From the NCBI GenBank assembly GCA_015680685.1, contig MNCI01004181.1:541289-605288 (forward strand): 64,000 nt of DNA, given 5' to 3'. The position numbers and the translations under genes are program-made. Source of the DNA: Gnetum montanum (taxonomy: Eukaryota > Streptophyta > Gnetopsida > Gnetales > Gnetaceae). The stretch's first letter is position 1, and each line of letters begins with the position of its first letter. The notes below the pieces were generated by a model, which had not been told where the DNA came from, did no database searches, and saw only the letters and a list, made by a program, of their open reading frames with translations. Positions 12,200 through 23,059 of the stretch are shown here, in pieces.

Positions 12200-12511
12200 C
12201 TGCAAAGATTCTGGAATCCAGAAACTTGAACTTTCACTGGCGGCTTTCTCAGATCCCAGAGTCTGTGTTTCATCTTTGAATTCGGGTTTTTGATTCGTTG
12301 TTCGTTTATAAGGTGCCTCCCAAACAGGAACCACATATAATCTAGGTAACGATGGTTCCAAATGCAGAACAGCTCTGTTAAACCAGTCAAAATCCCATTG
12401 TTTACCACATTTGTTCGGGTGCAATTCTCCCTCATCCAGTGACGGAGTAAGGTATTGCTCTTCCACATTCTTCGCCGCCCTCTCTGGCGTCACTGGCTCT
12501 AGTGCCGAAGG
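12200..12511 (-). CDS. SKI2: SKI2-like RNA helicase, exon 2
   Basis: The exon is 312 nt (104 codons, phase 0 at both ends) between a TTGTGCAG acceptor and a CAG|GTAAAT donor. It contains the landmark WDFDWFNRAVLHLEPSLPR followed by VVPVWEAPYKR. This matches the WDFDWFERA..LEPSLPRS.VVP.WE.P.RR block I know from Arabidopsis SKI2 and from the Ski2 family N-terminus. It starts PSALEPVTPERAAKN and ends WIPESLQ, which joins in frame to exon 3. No stop or shift is present, so the gene is probably intact here. Confidence 0.88.
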
Positions 12512-12817
12512 CTGCACAATATATCATAAACAATACTGAGCGTAAACTAACATATTCACCACCAAATTTAGCTCAACTAATGACGAAGGAACTGCATTAG
12601 ATGAATTAAAAACAAATTATAAGCATCAATCAGTCCGACATTCTAAAGCAGGAAATATAACACAAAAACAGAAGTCCCCATAAGAGAATTTGGCATTCAA
12701 ACTAAGAGTCACAAAAATTTCCTCCATGTTTCAGCATCCTGCTAGTTTTGCAAACAGAATTTAAAAGAGACGAAACACAAAGTAGACAAGTAAATACGAG
12801 TAACAAGGTAGACATAC

Positions 12818-12955
12818 AAGAACTAAATCGGGAAGAGAAGACAGATGCGAGGAGGAACGCTGGCAAGGGTGAATAGGCTGAAGTGATAAGTGACCAGAAT
12901 GACCGCTGAAGGAGATCCTGAAAGGCAGTTCAGGCCCTGCACGCAGACCTTCCAT
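12818..12955 (-). CDS. SKI2: SKI2-like RNA helicase, exon 1 with start codon
   Basis: The first coding exon is 138 nt (46 codons): MEGLRAGPELPFRISFSGHS at the start, then GHLSLQPIH and SLPDLVL at the end. Arabidopsis SKI2 begins similarly (a GFRVGFSGHGGHLRVEP block, then SLPDF), which supports both the start codon and the reading frame. The donor is CTT|GTATGT at 12817/12818 and the phase is 0, fitting exon 2. A candidate TATA box lies about 330 bp upstream at 13286. The product is expected to be a cytoplasmic RNA helicase of the SKI complex, but the catalytic part is outside the window. Confidence 0.85.
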
Positions 12956-13770
12956 TTCGCCTGCTCCTCCTCCTCAAAACTCCAACTCTTGCGACTCAGG
13001 AACTGCCTTTCTTCTTGTTATTGTGAGCCTAAAGCTTTCCTATTTGCTTGTTTCTTTCCTTTCCGTTCCGTTGAAGGCACTTGCAGAAACTACAGCGCCA
13101 CTTTTAGCAGGCCGAAATGAGCCTGATCGCCAAAACAACTCAATTAGAGTTCATTGTACACACAACCGTGCAGGCATGGGTAGAGGCACAATTTGCAGTG
13201 GTTCATGGTAGCTCTTGCGGTTAACAGTGATCTGACGATTTGCATCCGCCGTATTGAAATTCAAAGTAAGCGAAGGTGCACTTTAATATTTATAGAAGTT
13301 TATAATTGAGGCGCTACTTAAGAAACGAATTTGTGACTTGACGACTAGTTGAACACCTCATCACCATAAATTATGTACCACCATTGTATGCAGGTTAGGG
13401 AAAAACAGGGTTCTTTCTCTATGATTAACTATTCATGATGTTTTTTATTTAAACGGGGTACAATTTATGGTTGAAAAGATAGGTTTCAACTATGGATTTT
13501 TTGAAACTATGGATTTTTTGCATGTGATAATGGTAGGAGAGTAGTTTGACATGACTTTATTTTAAGGTTTCGATATAGAGTTTCAATGAGTTACATTCTC
13601 TACCATGCGACTTAGGCATGAAGTAATTACTTAAGCCACTTATCATAAACAAGAACATAAACACTAACAATCATAAATAGTTCTATTGTTGGTTTTTACT
13701 TAGGGGCAAAATTTTTATGTAAATATATGTTATTGAAACTAAAACAATTTTTTATTATGTTCGTAAACCC
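12956..13770. other. Upstream/intergenic region of the SKI2-like gene
   Basis: This holds the presumed 5' UTR and promoter. ORFs at 12890-13211 on the plus strand overlap exon 1 and have no recognisable domain. A 16-bp direct repeat (aactatggattttttg) occurs twice near 13487-13520. I recognise nothing else. Confidence 0.4.
13286..13296 (-). promoter_or_regulatory. Candidate TATA box of the SKI2-like gene
   Basis: On the minus strand the sequence reads CTATAAATATT, about 331 bp upstream of the exon 1 ATG. It is the best TATA-like match in the upstream 500 bp. The transcription start is not known. Confidence 0.4.
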
Positions 13771-13922
13771 TTAAGATCTAAAATTTTTACTTACATTGGA
13801 CCAAAATTCCTTTTACATCATTTTTTCTTTTAAATTTATAACTTAATGCCACCCAATAGAATCAAATCTATGACTTGCCATTACCAAGCCAAGATCCTTA
13901 CCGCTAAGCTAACACCTCATTG
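13771..13922 (-). mobile_element. tRNA-derived SINE, family S3, copy 2
   Basis: Read on the minus strand it begins with an A-box-like TTAGCTTAGCGGTAAGGAT, has a B-box-like GATTTGATTCTATT, and then the shared body (GGCATTAAGTTATAAATTTAAAAG and onwards). It aligns with 2424-2540 and 41170-41335. Ends are approximate. The following 13923-14370 holds nothing I recognise. Confidence 0.6.
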
Positions 13923-14370
13923 AACAAAAAAAAATACATAATATGAGTAGCAAGCACTTTATTAATAAAGTTACCAAGTTTCCTTAGTACTATTTCAAAA
14001 AGTTCAATTAAACTATTAGCTATAATTTACCATTTTTTGTAACTTTGCTGTAGAATAGGACATTTTAGGAATACGTGATACTCATCGTCAATTTTTTGAT
14101 TGCATAAATAACAAGTTATCTCTTCTCTTGGAATCTAGACCTATTTTAATTCAAAAATAACAAGAGCCTAATTATTTTTTTTAGCTAATAAGAGCTAGCT
14201 TGAGTTGTTATCTAATTAGCTCACAAGGAATTGTAAATGAGAGGTTGCCCATTCAAATTAAACGTATGACATCTTTACATTCTATGTGAGTTATACAAAA
14301 GTAGTATGTTAGAGTATTTGTCTTGCTAATATCAATAGTCAAATTGTTTTGTTTCAACCCCTTCAAAACC

Positions 14371-14468
14371 CCTACAATGATCATCATCAACAAAATGGGA
14401 TTAGCAACAAGAGTTCTCTTTCATCATTTGTCTATATGAAGAGGCAAATCTTTATTAATTGGTATTTT
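14371..14468 (-). mobile_element. RTE LINE B, 3' end fragment
   Basis: The plus strand reads gatcatcatcaacaaaatgg followed by the reverse complement of the RTE 3' region (compare LINE A at 5940-6019 and LINE C at 24073). It is the 3' terminus of a minus-strand RTE LINE whose body continues at 22351, beyond an inserted LTR. A short stretch (ctagccttgtcc) present in the other copies is deleted. Confidence 0.7.
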
Positions 14469-14666
14469 TGATAAGCAACAAGAGTTTCCAATCTCCAACC
14501 ATACAAATCACAAGCATATGCAAGTGACGTAACCATAATCTGTGAATCAAACTAGTGCGGCATCTAGATGGTTAGTCTTAATCACAAGGTGCTATCTTCC
14601 TAGTTATACCCTTAGTATGTATGGTTAAACATATGATCTTGACATTGATGCAACCATATTTAAAAT

Positions 14667-15427
14667 TGATGAGTGGCAAGGTACCCCTACACTCAACCAT
14701 ACGAATACGAGCGTTACACACACGATCCAGTCGAACTCCGCAGACTAAGTGCCTACACGCCTTATGGAACACTTAAGGTTAATCATTCGTTGTCTTCCCA
14801 GACTTACTTGTATTTGTCATGGTGTATGGTTAAGTAAGTCTAAGGTATATGATTTTTATAGCTTTTCTATTTTATCTCCTATGCTGATGAGGTGAAGGGT
14901 GAAGAGACTAATTAACTAACTTTAACTAACTAACTAAGCCTTAATTAACCTAGCATCAGCATCCATTCCCACTTACCGTTCACACCCTGAACCAATGCAA
15001 CCTTGGTTACCAAACGCTAATTGTTGCTAGGATCACCAAGCGTAACGCACGTGCTCGAAGCGATCGTACTGAGGCACTTAACTAGGAGAGAAGGGTTAAG
15101 AGAGAATTAATAACTAATAAAGCATTTAAATGATAAACAATAAATAACATTAAATAAAATCCTATTTAGCCTATTCCATGCATTGCAAGGTTTATCCAAT
15201 AAGTTCGTCTTTATTGACATACACAAAAATGTGTTCAAGTACAATATTTGCTCGAATAAAGATCCGTTCACTTTGGAGCTCCTACTGCAGGCACATGGAA
15301 AATATTCTATCTCTGGAGAGGTAAAACTGCCAGAGTTTCGCTAAGGGTCTAGATCTAGATGAGAAACAAGGGAGAGATGCCTCTTATTTATAGACTTGGC
15401 GGTGCACCGCGATATCGCGTCCAATCA
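14667..15427 (-). repeat. 3' LTR of element 1
   Basis: 761 bp, TG...CA ends. In element orientation it starts TGATTGGACGCGATATCGC, then a TATA box (TCTATAAATAAGAGG, near 15390), a poly(A)-signal-like AATAAAG, and ends CCACTCATCA. It has one fewer GATATCGC unit than the 5' LTR. Confidence 0.9.
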
Positions 15428-15440
15428 TATCCCCATGACT
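15428..15440 (-). promoter_or_regulatory. Polypurine tract of element 1
   Basis: In element orientation the sequence AGTCATGGGGATA sits immediately before the 3' LTR. Elements 2-4 have related tracts (AGTCATGGGGGTA in 2 and 3, AGTCACGGGAGTA in 4) at the same place. Confidence 0.7.
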
Positions 15441-17338
15441 GAATGAAAACTCGTCCTCAAGTTCCTTACAAAATATTGGGATGGTATGGGATTATTGACT
15501 CAAATGGAACTAATGGTGAATGGGATGACATGTGAACAAATCATCATTACAAGACAAGACAAAACTAGTGTTCATGACAAAAAAAGTGAACACCTTATTA
15601 CATTTGACATCAGGCCTTATTTGGCAGCTGAGAAAGAGAGAGAGAAAGAAGTTTTACTAATGCCAACACCAAGATTGCGCCTTTCGTTGTCCATCCATAA
15701 GCGTGCCATCGATCTTGCTCCTTGCATAACTGCTTTTAGCACTGCTCCATTCCAAGTGTTCCCTCTAGATCCAATCCATTGTTGCATGATTGCCATCTGC
15801 ACACACAACACAGTCTTTATATTAGCAAGGGTAAATGAATTTCAATGAAAGCTCCATTGGCTGGGTTGTGGTATGGCTGATATGGGTTTGGAGATATAAT
15901 ATTGATGACTACCAAAAGTGTAGGGGTTAGGAGAAAATTGAAAAAATTGGGCCCCATACCCCCATGACTAATCGCGAACCTCCGATAGCGATAGAATGGA
16001 GAAAGAAAAAGAACAAGAAAGATGGAGAAAAAGACAACTATAACGTCGATGAAATGGATGTCAAGATGGAAATGAACAAATATGAATTGCAAAAATGTTA
16101 AGGGAAAGAATTTAACTGGTGCACCAAATAGGAATGCCAGTGGGTCCTCCCCAAAGCAGGCTCATGCCCTTAATGCCCTAACAAACCCACATTCAAAGAG
16201 TTCGTAGGCTCTGGAAATGTCATGTGGAACAAGAGTTAAAGTTTTAACCACAAGAATTTACCAAAAAGAAAACAATGCATCTACCAAGATATACACTAAC
16301 GATACAACCGACAATGAGGTGAACAATGGAGAGAAGGATGGAGAGAAGAGAATGGAATGGAATCCCAAGAACAAGATGGTGTATAGCCCCTTGTGTGTTT
16401 CATGGTTAATGTAACTTAGCAGATCCCATTCCAAGTCCAGCCTCAAACAAACCACATCTAGTGACTTCGCATTTAATGCATTCGACCAATCCATCCACTT
16501 GAAGTAACAAGAATGCCTTCACCCAAGAGCCACCACCATTCTGACGAAACAAGGAGGAGACAATGGGAAGCAAGAAGGGCCTTAGTTAGAGGGAACATTT
16601 TTATTTTAGTTCCATAACCAGTGCTTGTCGCCCCAATGATTATTTCGTCTAAGGGGTGTGCTTTGAATTCTCATAGTTTTTTTTTTTTTTTTGTGTTTTA
16701 TATGTTTATGTGTGAAAACCACACCATGCAAAGACTTTGCTATTTTTATTTGCTCAGCTTCTCGATAATTGGGTAACATCGAAACGGTAAGAAAACTTAA
16801 GAAGAAAACATCCAAGCACCCAAGAGAATGGCCAACACAAATGCATCAAGTTCCCTTGAAGTCACACCCTTTTCAATCCTTGAGTCCTTCCTTAGTTTGA
16901 AAAATGCCCAGTTACCGATTCGTTAATTGTTCATATTAGAAAGGGATTGTACATTTCCAAGCCGAGAGAGACCATAGAAATTGGTGGATGTATGGATGAA
17001 GTGAACTCATTGCCTACTATATCAAAAGAACCATACCTTAGTATCAACATCATAACTTAAAGGTAAAAACGAAACATTAGCAATCAATAGAAAAATAGTT
17101 CATACCATCATTAAGAACACTTATTGGGTGACAAACTTACAAGATGGATAACACACACACACACACACATACATGAAAAAGTATAACGATGTTGTAAAAC
17201 AAAAACAAAAAAAGTTAAAGAAATTTGTAAAAGAAAATGTGTAAAACAAAAATGTGTAAGACAAAAATGTCTAAAACAAAACATGTAAAACAAAAATGTG
17301 TAAAACAAATATTAAAAAGAACTGAGGGCCTCAAATGA
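15441..17338 (-). other. 3' noncoding region of element 1
   Basis: No pol or ORF2 is recognisable. Two blocks shared with related elements are present: a TGTGACTTCAAGGGAACTT-like block near 16848-16870 and CTTTGGGGAGGACCCACTGG near 16139-16160. A further PPT-like motif lies at 15959-15969. The ORFs at 15486-15848 and 15617-15811 have no recognised domain. Confidence 0.55.
17149..17310. repeat. AC microsatellite and about 17-bp minisatellite
   Basis: An (AC)n run near 17152-17170 is followed at about 17221-17310 by five or so imperfect units of AAAATGTGTAAAACAA. It lies just downstream of the element 1 gag-protease frame. Confidence 0.75.
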
Positions 17339-20300
17339 TTAGCATAGGTGGCCATCTCCCCCATGACTAAATGGAAAGGGAGAGATCCGAAATAATGAAT
17401 GCCTATTTGAATTTCTTAAAAACGCCCAACTTCTCCTGATTGATGTTCTTAGATTAAGGGGTGGAAGTCGGTGATGCTCATATTCCAATGTATCTATGCC
17501 TTTGTTGTGGCCATGAGTTGTTCCCCCAGTTCGTTCCATGCATGTTGATCGGTTGCTATATCGATTAGCTGTCAACCACGAGGTGTCCACTTGTTGTGTG
17601 GTTGCTACATACATGCATCTTTGTCTCAGAGTTTCTAGGGCACATCGGTTGCATGTAGGAGATGCTGAGCATTCCTCCATGTGATCACCCGATGAGTCAC
17701 TGTATGTGATGCACGGAACTTTCTTCTTCTCGATCTTTCCATAAATGTTTACCTTAGATATTTCCAAGGAAAGATCATGGATCCCTAGGCATGCATCTAT
17801 TGTGCTTAACCATGCCCTTCCCATTATAATTGGGAAGTTCCCCTTGTTACTGTTAACTTCTATCACCAGGAAATTAGTTGGGTATGACCAACCAAACACA
17901 GTGGTAACGATGTCCTCCACCAATCCCAAGGGAATGGTGCTGGACTGGTCTGCCAACTTTAGTTGAATATTGCTCTTCTTAAGTTGGGGCAGGTTCCAGG
18001 CTTTATACATTTCTCGTGATATTAAGTTGACTTCGGAACCTGAGTTAAGAAGAGCCTTATGTGGTTCATTCCTGGCGACTTGGAGGTAGATTAAGGGACT
18101 TCCAAGGTCAGATAGTTTCCTGGGAAGGTGGCCTACCTTGATCCAGTCAGTTACAAAATGCGTTAACATAACCCTATGCGTTGAGCTCTGTTGTTGGTTT
18201 GAAGGGTGCTCCAAAGCCTTGTATGTTGGAGGAGTGTGCACAGACTTAACCGCTTGTGGTTGTGAGAGCTTGTTTGGGCTTTTGGTTCTAAAGAAAGGTC
18301 TTCTCTTTTTGTGGTTTTTAGAACCAGTAGCGGGTTGAAGGTTCATAGCTCTCATAGCGTTACGTTCCTGCGGTTGAGTGGGGAGTTCCCCTTGCATTGT
18401 TGGAGTAGGAGGTATTGGAACTAACGATGCGAGAGAGGTGGATGGATTTGGAGGATGGTATGGATGTGGAGCATCTCCCAGAGGAGAAGGAGTCCTTCTA
18501 AAGTACTCCCAAACTTGGTAGTGACGTTGTGGAGTTGTGTGACCCATGGAGTCACTTGGAGAAACCAGCTGCTGCATGGAGTTGTTTGGGCTTTTGGTTC
18601 TGAAGAAAGATATTCTCTTTTTGTGGTTTTTAGAACCAGTAGCGGGTTGAAGGTTCATAGCTCTCATAGCGTTACGTTGCTGCGGTTGAGTGGGGAGTTC
18701 CCCTTGCATTGTTGGAGCAGGAGGTATTGGAACTAACGATGCGAGAGAGGCGGATGTATTTGGAGGATGGTATGGATGTGGAGCATCTCCCAGAGGAGAA
18801 GGAGTCCTTCTAAAGTACTCCCAAACTTGGTAGTGACGTTGTGGAGTTGTATGACCCATGGAGTCACTTGGAGAAACCAGCTGCTGCATGTAATAGCCAT
18901 AAGGATCGGGTTGCCGGTAAGGGTATTGTTGCCTTGGCGGTGGAATCCCCCATGACTGTGGGTGTTGCCACTGCTGATGTTGCTCGATGGATTGTGGTGG
19001 AATTCCACTTGGATAGTACGTCAACGGTTGGTGGAACTATCTTGGGTTACCTTGGGGATAAGGTAACCTCTGGGGTGTCTGTCGTCTGTTAAGTCTCAAG
19101 TTGAGTGCATACACCCCAGACTCTTGTAGATGTGAGATGATTGGACAACATCCCTTGGGATGGTCATATTGGCAGATCTCACATCCACCGTCATTGTCTG
19201 TATCCGAATCCATAACCTCATCGGCCATATTCATTTTTCCCTTATCCTTGTTACGTGTAGGGTCTAAATCTCTCCACTTTTTCTTATCCTTGTCACTACT
19301 TCATTCCTTCTTAGACTCCTCTACGATTTTCAGGACAAGTTCAAATCTACTATCCAAGGAGTCCTGTATTTGATCTACCTTAGCCGAAACTTCAGTTGTT
19401 AGCTTTTCGAGGGGCAAGGTTTTTCTATTCACCAACTCTTCGAGTGGTGACTCATCCTCTTCATCGTAGAATCTCACTCCCTTCTTTTGGAGGGAAGGAT
19501 CGTAGTTGTATTCTTCCATGCTTTCTCTTTTTCGTAGCTCCTCTTCTTCTTTGGCTACTTGCTCCAACAACTTGTGAATTTCATGGGATCTAAGTTCAGA
19601 TAGTCTCCCTTGGGCATAAGTCCCAAGGGTTCTCCTAGTTTCATACCTTAGCCCATCTATGAGATGGCGAAGTTGATCCCGTTGTGCGTAACCATGGCCC
19701 GGGCAACAATGTAACAATGCATAGTATCAGCCCATCATAGCATCCAAGGGTTCATGAGTACCTTGCTTCCATCCTTAGATCTTCTTATGCAAATTAGACA
19801 CTCTGGAGTACGTTTGATATTTATCGTTGAACAACTCTAACATCGTACTCCACCTCCTAATGGTTTCCGGCTCTAAGGACCAGTACCAACTCTCTGCTTC
19901 CTTCATGAGTGTCCTAGGAAACAACTTTAGTTTTTGCCACTTGTTTTCAATGTTTTGCAAGGCGCAGGATTTGTGTAATGCCTGTAAATGATTTTGCGGA
20001 TCAACATTATATCCCCCTTCAAATCATGGAATGTTATTCATGTCTAAGCACTTGATCCGATTATCTTTTTGATGCCTTGTTGGTATTCTTACAGCCTTCG
20101 TGATATCTAGCATACTACGGGTGGCAAGTAAAGGTTCATCATGATCATCTCTTTCATGACATTTATGATGTCTACGTGGTTTCCTACTTTCCCTTCTTTC
20201 ATGCCCTTGTCCTCTCTCTCGACTCTCTCATTGAGGTCTCTCATTTTGCCTACCTCTATCCTCATCATTATGTCCTTGATGACTACGCCCTGATGTGGAA

Positions 20301-21001
20301 GGAGAGGGTGAATGGTGTGATGAAGGGGAAGAAGAAGGAGAACCATCGCCATAACGATGTTCCTTACCTTCTCTTCTGTGGCTACGGCCCCGATCGTGAT
20401 GACGATCTAAGTGCCTGTCCTTGTCATGTATTTTTGTTCCCTCAGTGAACATTTGGTGTTCACAAGGATCAGAACCAGGGTTGTGTATCGTGAAGCGTAG
20501 GTTCTAATACCCCACCTCCTCACTAGTGTTAGAAGGAGCAACATCATTTGATAGAGAACCCGTTATAAGTGGTTCACCATCTCCAATTTCACTTAGCATG
20601 TGCGGGACCCCTTTGCCCTTCAACAATGTATGGTGGCTCTCCTGCCTCGAGTCCCTTAGACATTGCACTGATGTGGGATGGTAATCCCTCATGTCAAAAT
20701 CTTCCACAAAATATTCAGCATATAGCTGTGTCATGCCTATCTGTGCAAGAGCACGAAGAAGCATGTTGGGGATTACAAGATCTAGAGGTAACACTATGTT
20801 ACCTTGCAAGTCTCTCCAACGCAGTTGTTCATCCTGATGGAGGATAAAAGTAAAATTGGGTATATACTCATTGGGATGGGTATATACCACTCGGTATTGT
20901 TGAGGAACTGGTGGATTTCAGTTACGTGTTTTAGACTGCCGACTGTTTCTTGTATGATCCCTAGGTGGTGAAGTGCTCTTACGAGAAGAAGAAGAAGACA
21001 T
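17339..21001 (-). pseudogene. Gag-protease of element 1, broken
   Basis: The frame begins MSSSSSRKSTSPPRDH at 21001. Gag capsid sequence (WQKLKLFPRTLMKEAESWYW, 19775-19960) matches the retrotransposon gag family. Then come a charged helical part (19301-19717), a Cys-rich motif CEICQYDHP near 19170, a Pro/Gln-rich part, and an aspartic protease near 17720-18060. The protease has NSGSEVNLI where DSGS is expected, and IIMGRAWLSTIDA as the second conserved block. Stops near 20927 and 20505 and shifts between pieces break the frame. The last 561 codons (17339-19024) are open and contain an in-frame 312-bp duplication. The frame ends PFSHGGDGHLC. Confidence 0.8.
18267..18890 (-). repeat. 312-bp in-frame tandem duplication in gag
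   Basis: Units 18267-18578 and 18579-18890 are nearly identical (period 312, for example gacccatgga at 18541 and 18853). Each encodes 104 residues running from MQQLVSPSDSMGH to FFRTKSPN. The duplication keeps the frame. Confidence 0.92.
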
Positions 21002-21125
21002 TGTGTCTTATTCGGTGTGCTATTAACCGTTATATAATTTTTCGTTTAATTAACCCTAAGGGTTTGTTTAAGCTCCCAATAATGTGGATAATTTCTTATG
21101 TTCTACTTAGCGCACAAACACTTAG

Positions 21126-21143
21126 TCCCCGACAACGGCGCCA
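21126..21143 (-). promoter_or_regulatory. Primer binding site of element 1 (tRNA-Asp type)
   Basis: In element orientation TGGCGCCGTTGTCGGGGA follows the 5' LTR after one base. It matches the 3' end of plant tRNA-Asp at 17 of 18 positions from memory, as is typical for Athila/Tat elements. Confidence 0.8.
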
Positions 21144-21144
21144 A

Positions 21145-21694
21145 TGATGAGTGGTGAGGTACCCCTACACTCAANNNNNNNNNNNNNNNNNNNNNNNNNN
21201 NNNNNNNNNNNNNNNNNNNNNNNNNNNNNNNNNNNNNNNNNNNNNNNNNNNNNNNNNNNNNNNNNNNNNNNNNTTGCTGGGATCACAAAGCGTAACGCAC
21301 GTGCTCGAAGCGGTCGTACTGAGGCACTTAACTAGGAGAGAAGGGTTGAGAGAGAATTAATAACTAATAGAGCATTTAAATGATAAACAATAAATAACAT
21401 TAAATAAAATCCTATTTAGCCTATTCCATGCACTGCAAGGTTTATCCAATAATTTCGTCTTTATTGTCGTACACAAACATGTGTTCAGGTACAATATTTG
21501 CTCGAATAAAGATCCATTCACTTTGGAGTTCCTATTGCGGGCACATGGAAAATATTCTATCTCTGGAGAGGTAAAACTGCTAGAGTTTCGCTAAGGGTCT
21601 AGATCTAGATGAGAAACAAGGGAGAGCCACCTCTTATTTATAGACTTGATGATGCCCCGCGATATCGCAGCCCATGCGATATCGCGTCCCATCA
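21145..21694 (-). repeat. 5' LTR of element 1, with assembly gap
   Basis: Ends TG...CA. N run at 21175-21273. The 3' LTR has about 327 bp in the place of the 99 Ns, so the gap is under-sized. It has an extra GATATCGC unit compared with the 3' LTR. Confidence 0.88.
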
Positions 21695-22350
21695 AAAATA
21701 TTATTAAATATTAAATTTTAATTTATATAATCTAAGTGTAAGAAATGAGATGTAACTAGCCTATGTGATAAGTAGTTGTTCCCAGCTTATTGTATACATC
21801 TTGAACTTACACTAATGTTGCTAGATTACAAAGTGTTCCAATACTAGGTGTACTAAGTGGAAACACTGATGAAATTACCAAACAGTAATGTATTTATGCT
21901 CAAAGTTGGTCATACTCACTTTGCATGATTAATGTGCATTTCATTATAAATTATTATTTAAGTATGCATGAAGTAAATAAATAAGGAAATTAAATTGCAT
22001 TTAAGAAAACACTTAACTATGTTAGATTGCTGTAATGAAGGTAAATTGATCTTGATCTTATTGCCATTTATGAAAATGTATCTAGGGACATGATCACCCA
22101 AATAAGATTTTGTCAGTTAATTCACCTTCACTCTATCAGCACTTACTAACTATTCTAACTCTATGAAAGAAAACTACAAGAGTTTCACTTTACTAATTGA
22201 TCAAACTGTACCATAAATACAATAAGTGATGCATTTATATAAGTAAAATAGACCACTATGTTAACACCAATATATCAATGTAGTAGACCCAACATGCGTC
22301 AACGTAGCTACATCAATGCAATATGCAATCAACTTATTTACTACCTATCA

Positions 22351-23059
22351 ATTATTTTTATATCATTTAAAAATGTTTTTGTTATTTTCATTTGTCTTTA
22401 TTTCAATGATTGTTCAATGTAACAACCTTTTCTAATAGGCTCATTATCTAATTTTCTTTGGATATGCCCAAACCATATGAGATACCATTCTTATAGCTTA
22501 CCTAAAATTGAAGCTACTCCAAGAAATCCTCTAATATCTATATTATGCAATTTATCTCTTCTTGTAACATTTAACATTCATCCAAGCATTCACATTTTCA
22601 TCACATTGATTTTTTATTCATGAATCTTTTGTACTACCCAAATTACTATTTTGTATAATTTTCTAATTAGTTTAATTAAACTTTTTTTATTACATATAAC
22701 ACCACTAGCTTATCTCTATTTTGAAATCCTGACTCAATCATATTTCTTATGTCTTTATCAATTTTGCTATTTGATTAGAGCATTAATCTTAGCTAGTAAA
22801 ACCATTTTCAATAAGGAACTTTTTGGTATAGAATTGTTACTTCTATTTTACCACTATGTATGCTCTTGATGAAAATGCATTTCATGTGTTCTATATTACT
22901 TTTACTAATTCTTAAGCATTTTGATTTTATGTCATGTTTTTACTTTTTCAGTTTTGTAAGTAATATTTTTTGGAGTTATATGCATCAATACAATATCATC
23001 TGCAAATAGCATACACCAAGGAATTCAATCCTATATTACCAATTCATCCATAACAAAGG
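22351..23059 (-). mobile_element. RTE LINE B, RT C-terminal part
   Basis: The minus strand continues LINE B beyond the old LTR. Near 22985-23059 it reads VMDELVI, then IPWCMLFADDIVLMHI, the RT catalytic FADD motif. Stops are present. Confidence 0.75.

Larger units (their letters stand above)
14667..21694 (-). mobile_element. Gypsy element 1: gag-protease, no pol
   Basis: A complete LTR retrotransposon on the minus strand, flanked by the perfect 5-bp TSD aaaat (14662-14666 and 21695-21699). LTRs are 14667-15427 (3') and 21145-21694 (5', shortened by an N gap). The primer site matches tRNA-Asp. The internal region encodes gag and an aspartic protease (17339-21001), but I find no reverse transcriptase, RNase H or integrase. 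By eye the aligned parts of the LTRs differ by about two dozen changes over about 400 bp, so the insertion is not recent. It is probably a non-autonomous member of the Athila/Tat group. Confidence 0.88.
14469..22350 (-). mobile_element. Old solo LTR (849 bp), split by gypsy element 1
   Basis: Two pieces, 14469-14666 and 21700-22350, together form an LTR in minus orientation. The left piece starts tgataagc and contains CAACCATACAAATCAC, as LTRs of this family do. The right piece has the family order of R/U5-like and U3-like blocks, ending in CTACCTATCA, with ACGTTGAC/CATCAATG motifs of the older U3 type. Flanking pentamers atttt (14464-14468) and attat (22351-22355) match 4 of 5. Its interior is interrupted by element 1 with a perfect TSD. 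Confidence 0.65.

Noticed and set aside
14161-14270. tRNA-like stretch (tagctaataagagctag ... ggttgcccattcaaatt)
   Set aside because: The B-box match is poor, no cloverleaf, no copy elsewhere in the window and no TSD found.
15486-15848. 120-codon plus-strand ORF inside element 1
   Set aside because: Antisense to the element, no recognised motif, no counterpart in elements 2 or 3.
17745-19092. Several plus-strand ORFs of 60-90 codons with duplicated peptides
   Set aside because: They are shadows of the minus-strand gag-protease. Their duplication is only the 312-bp repeat.
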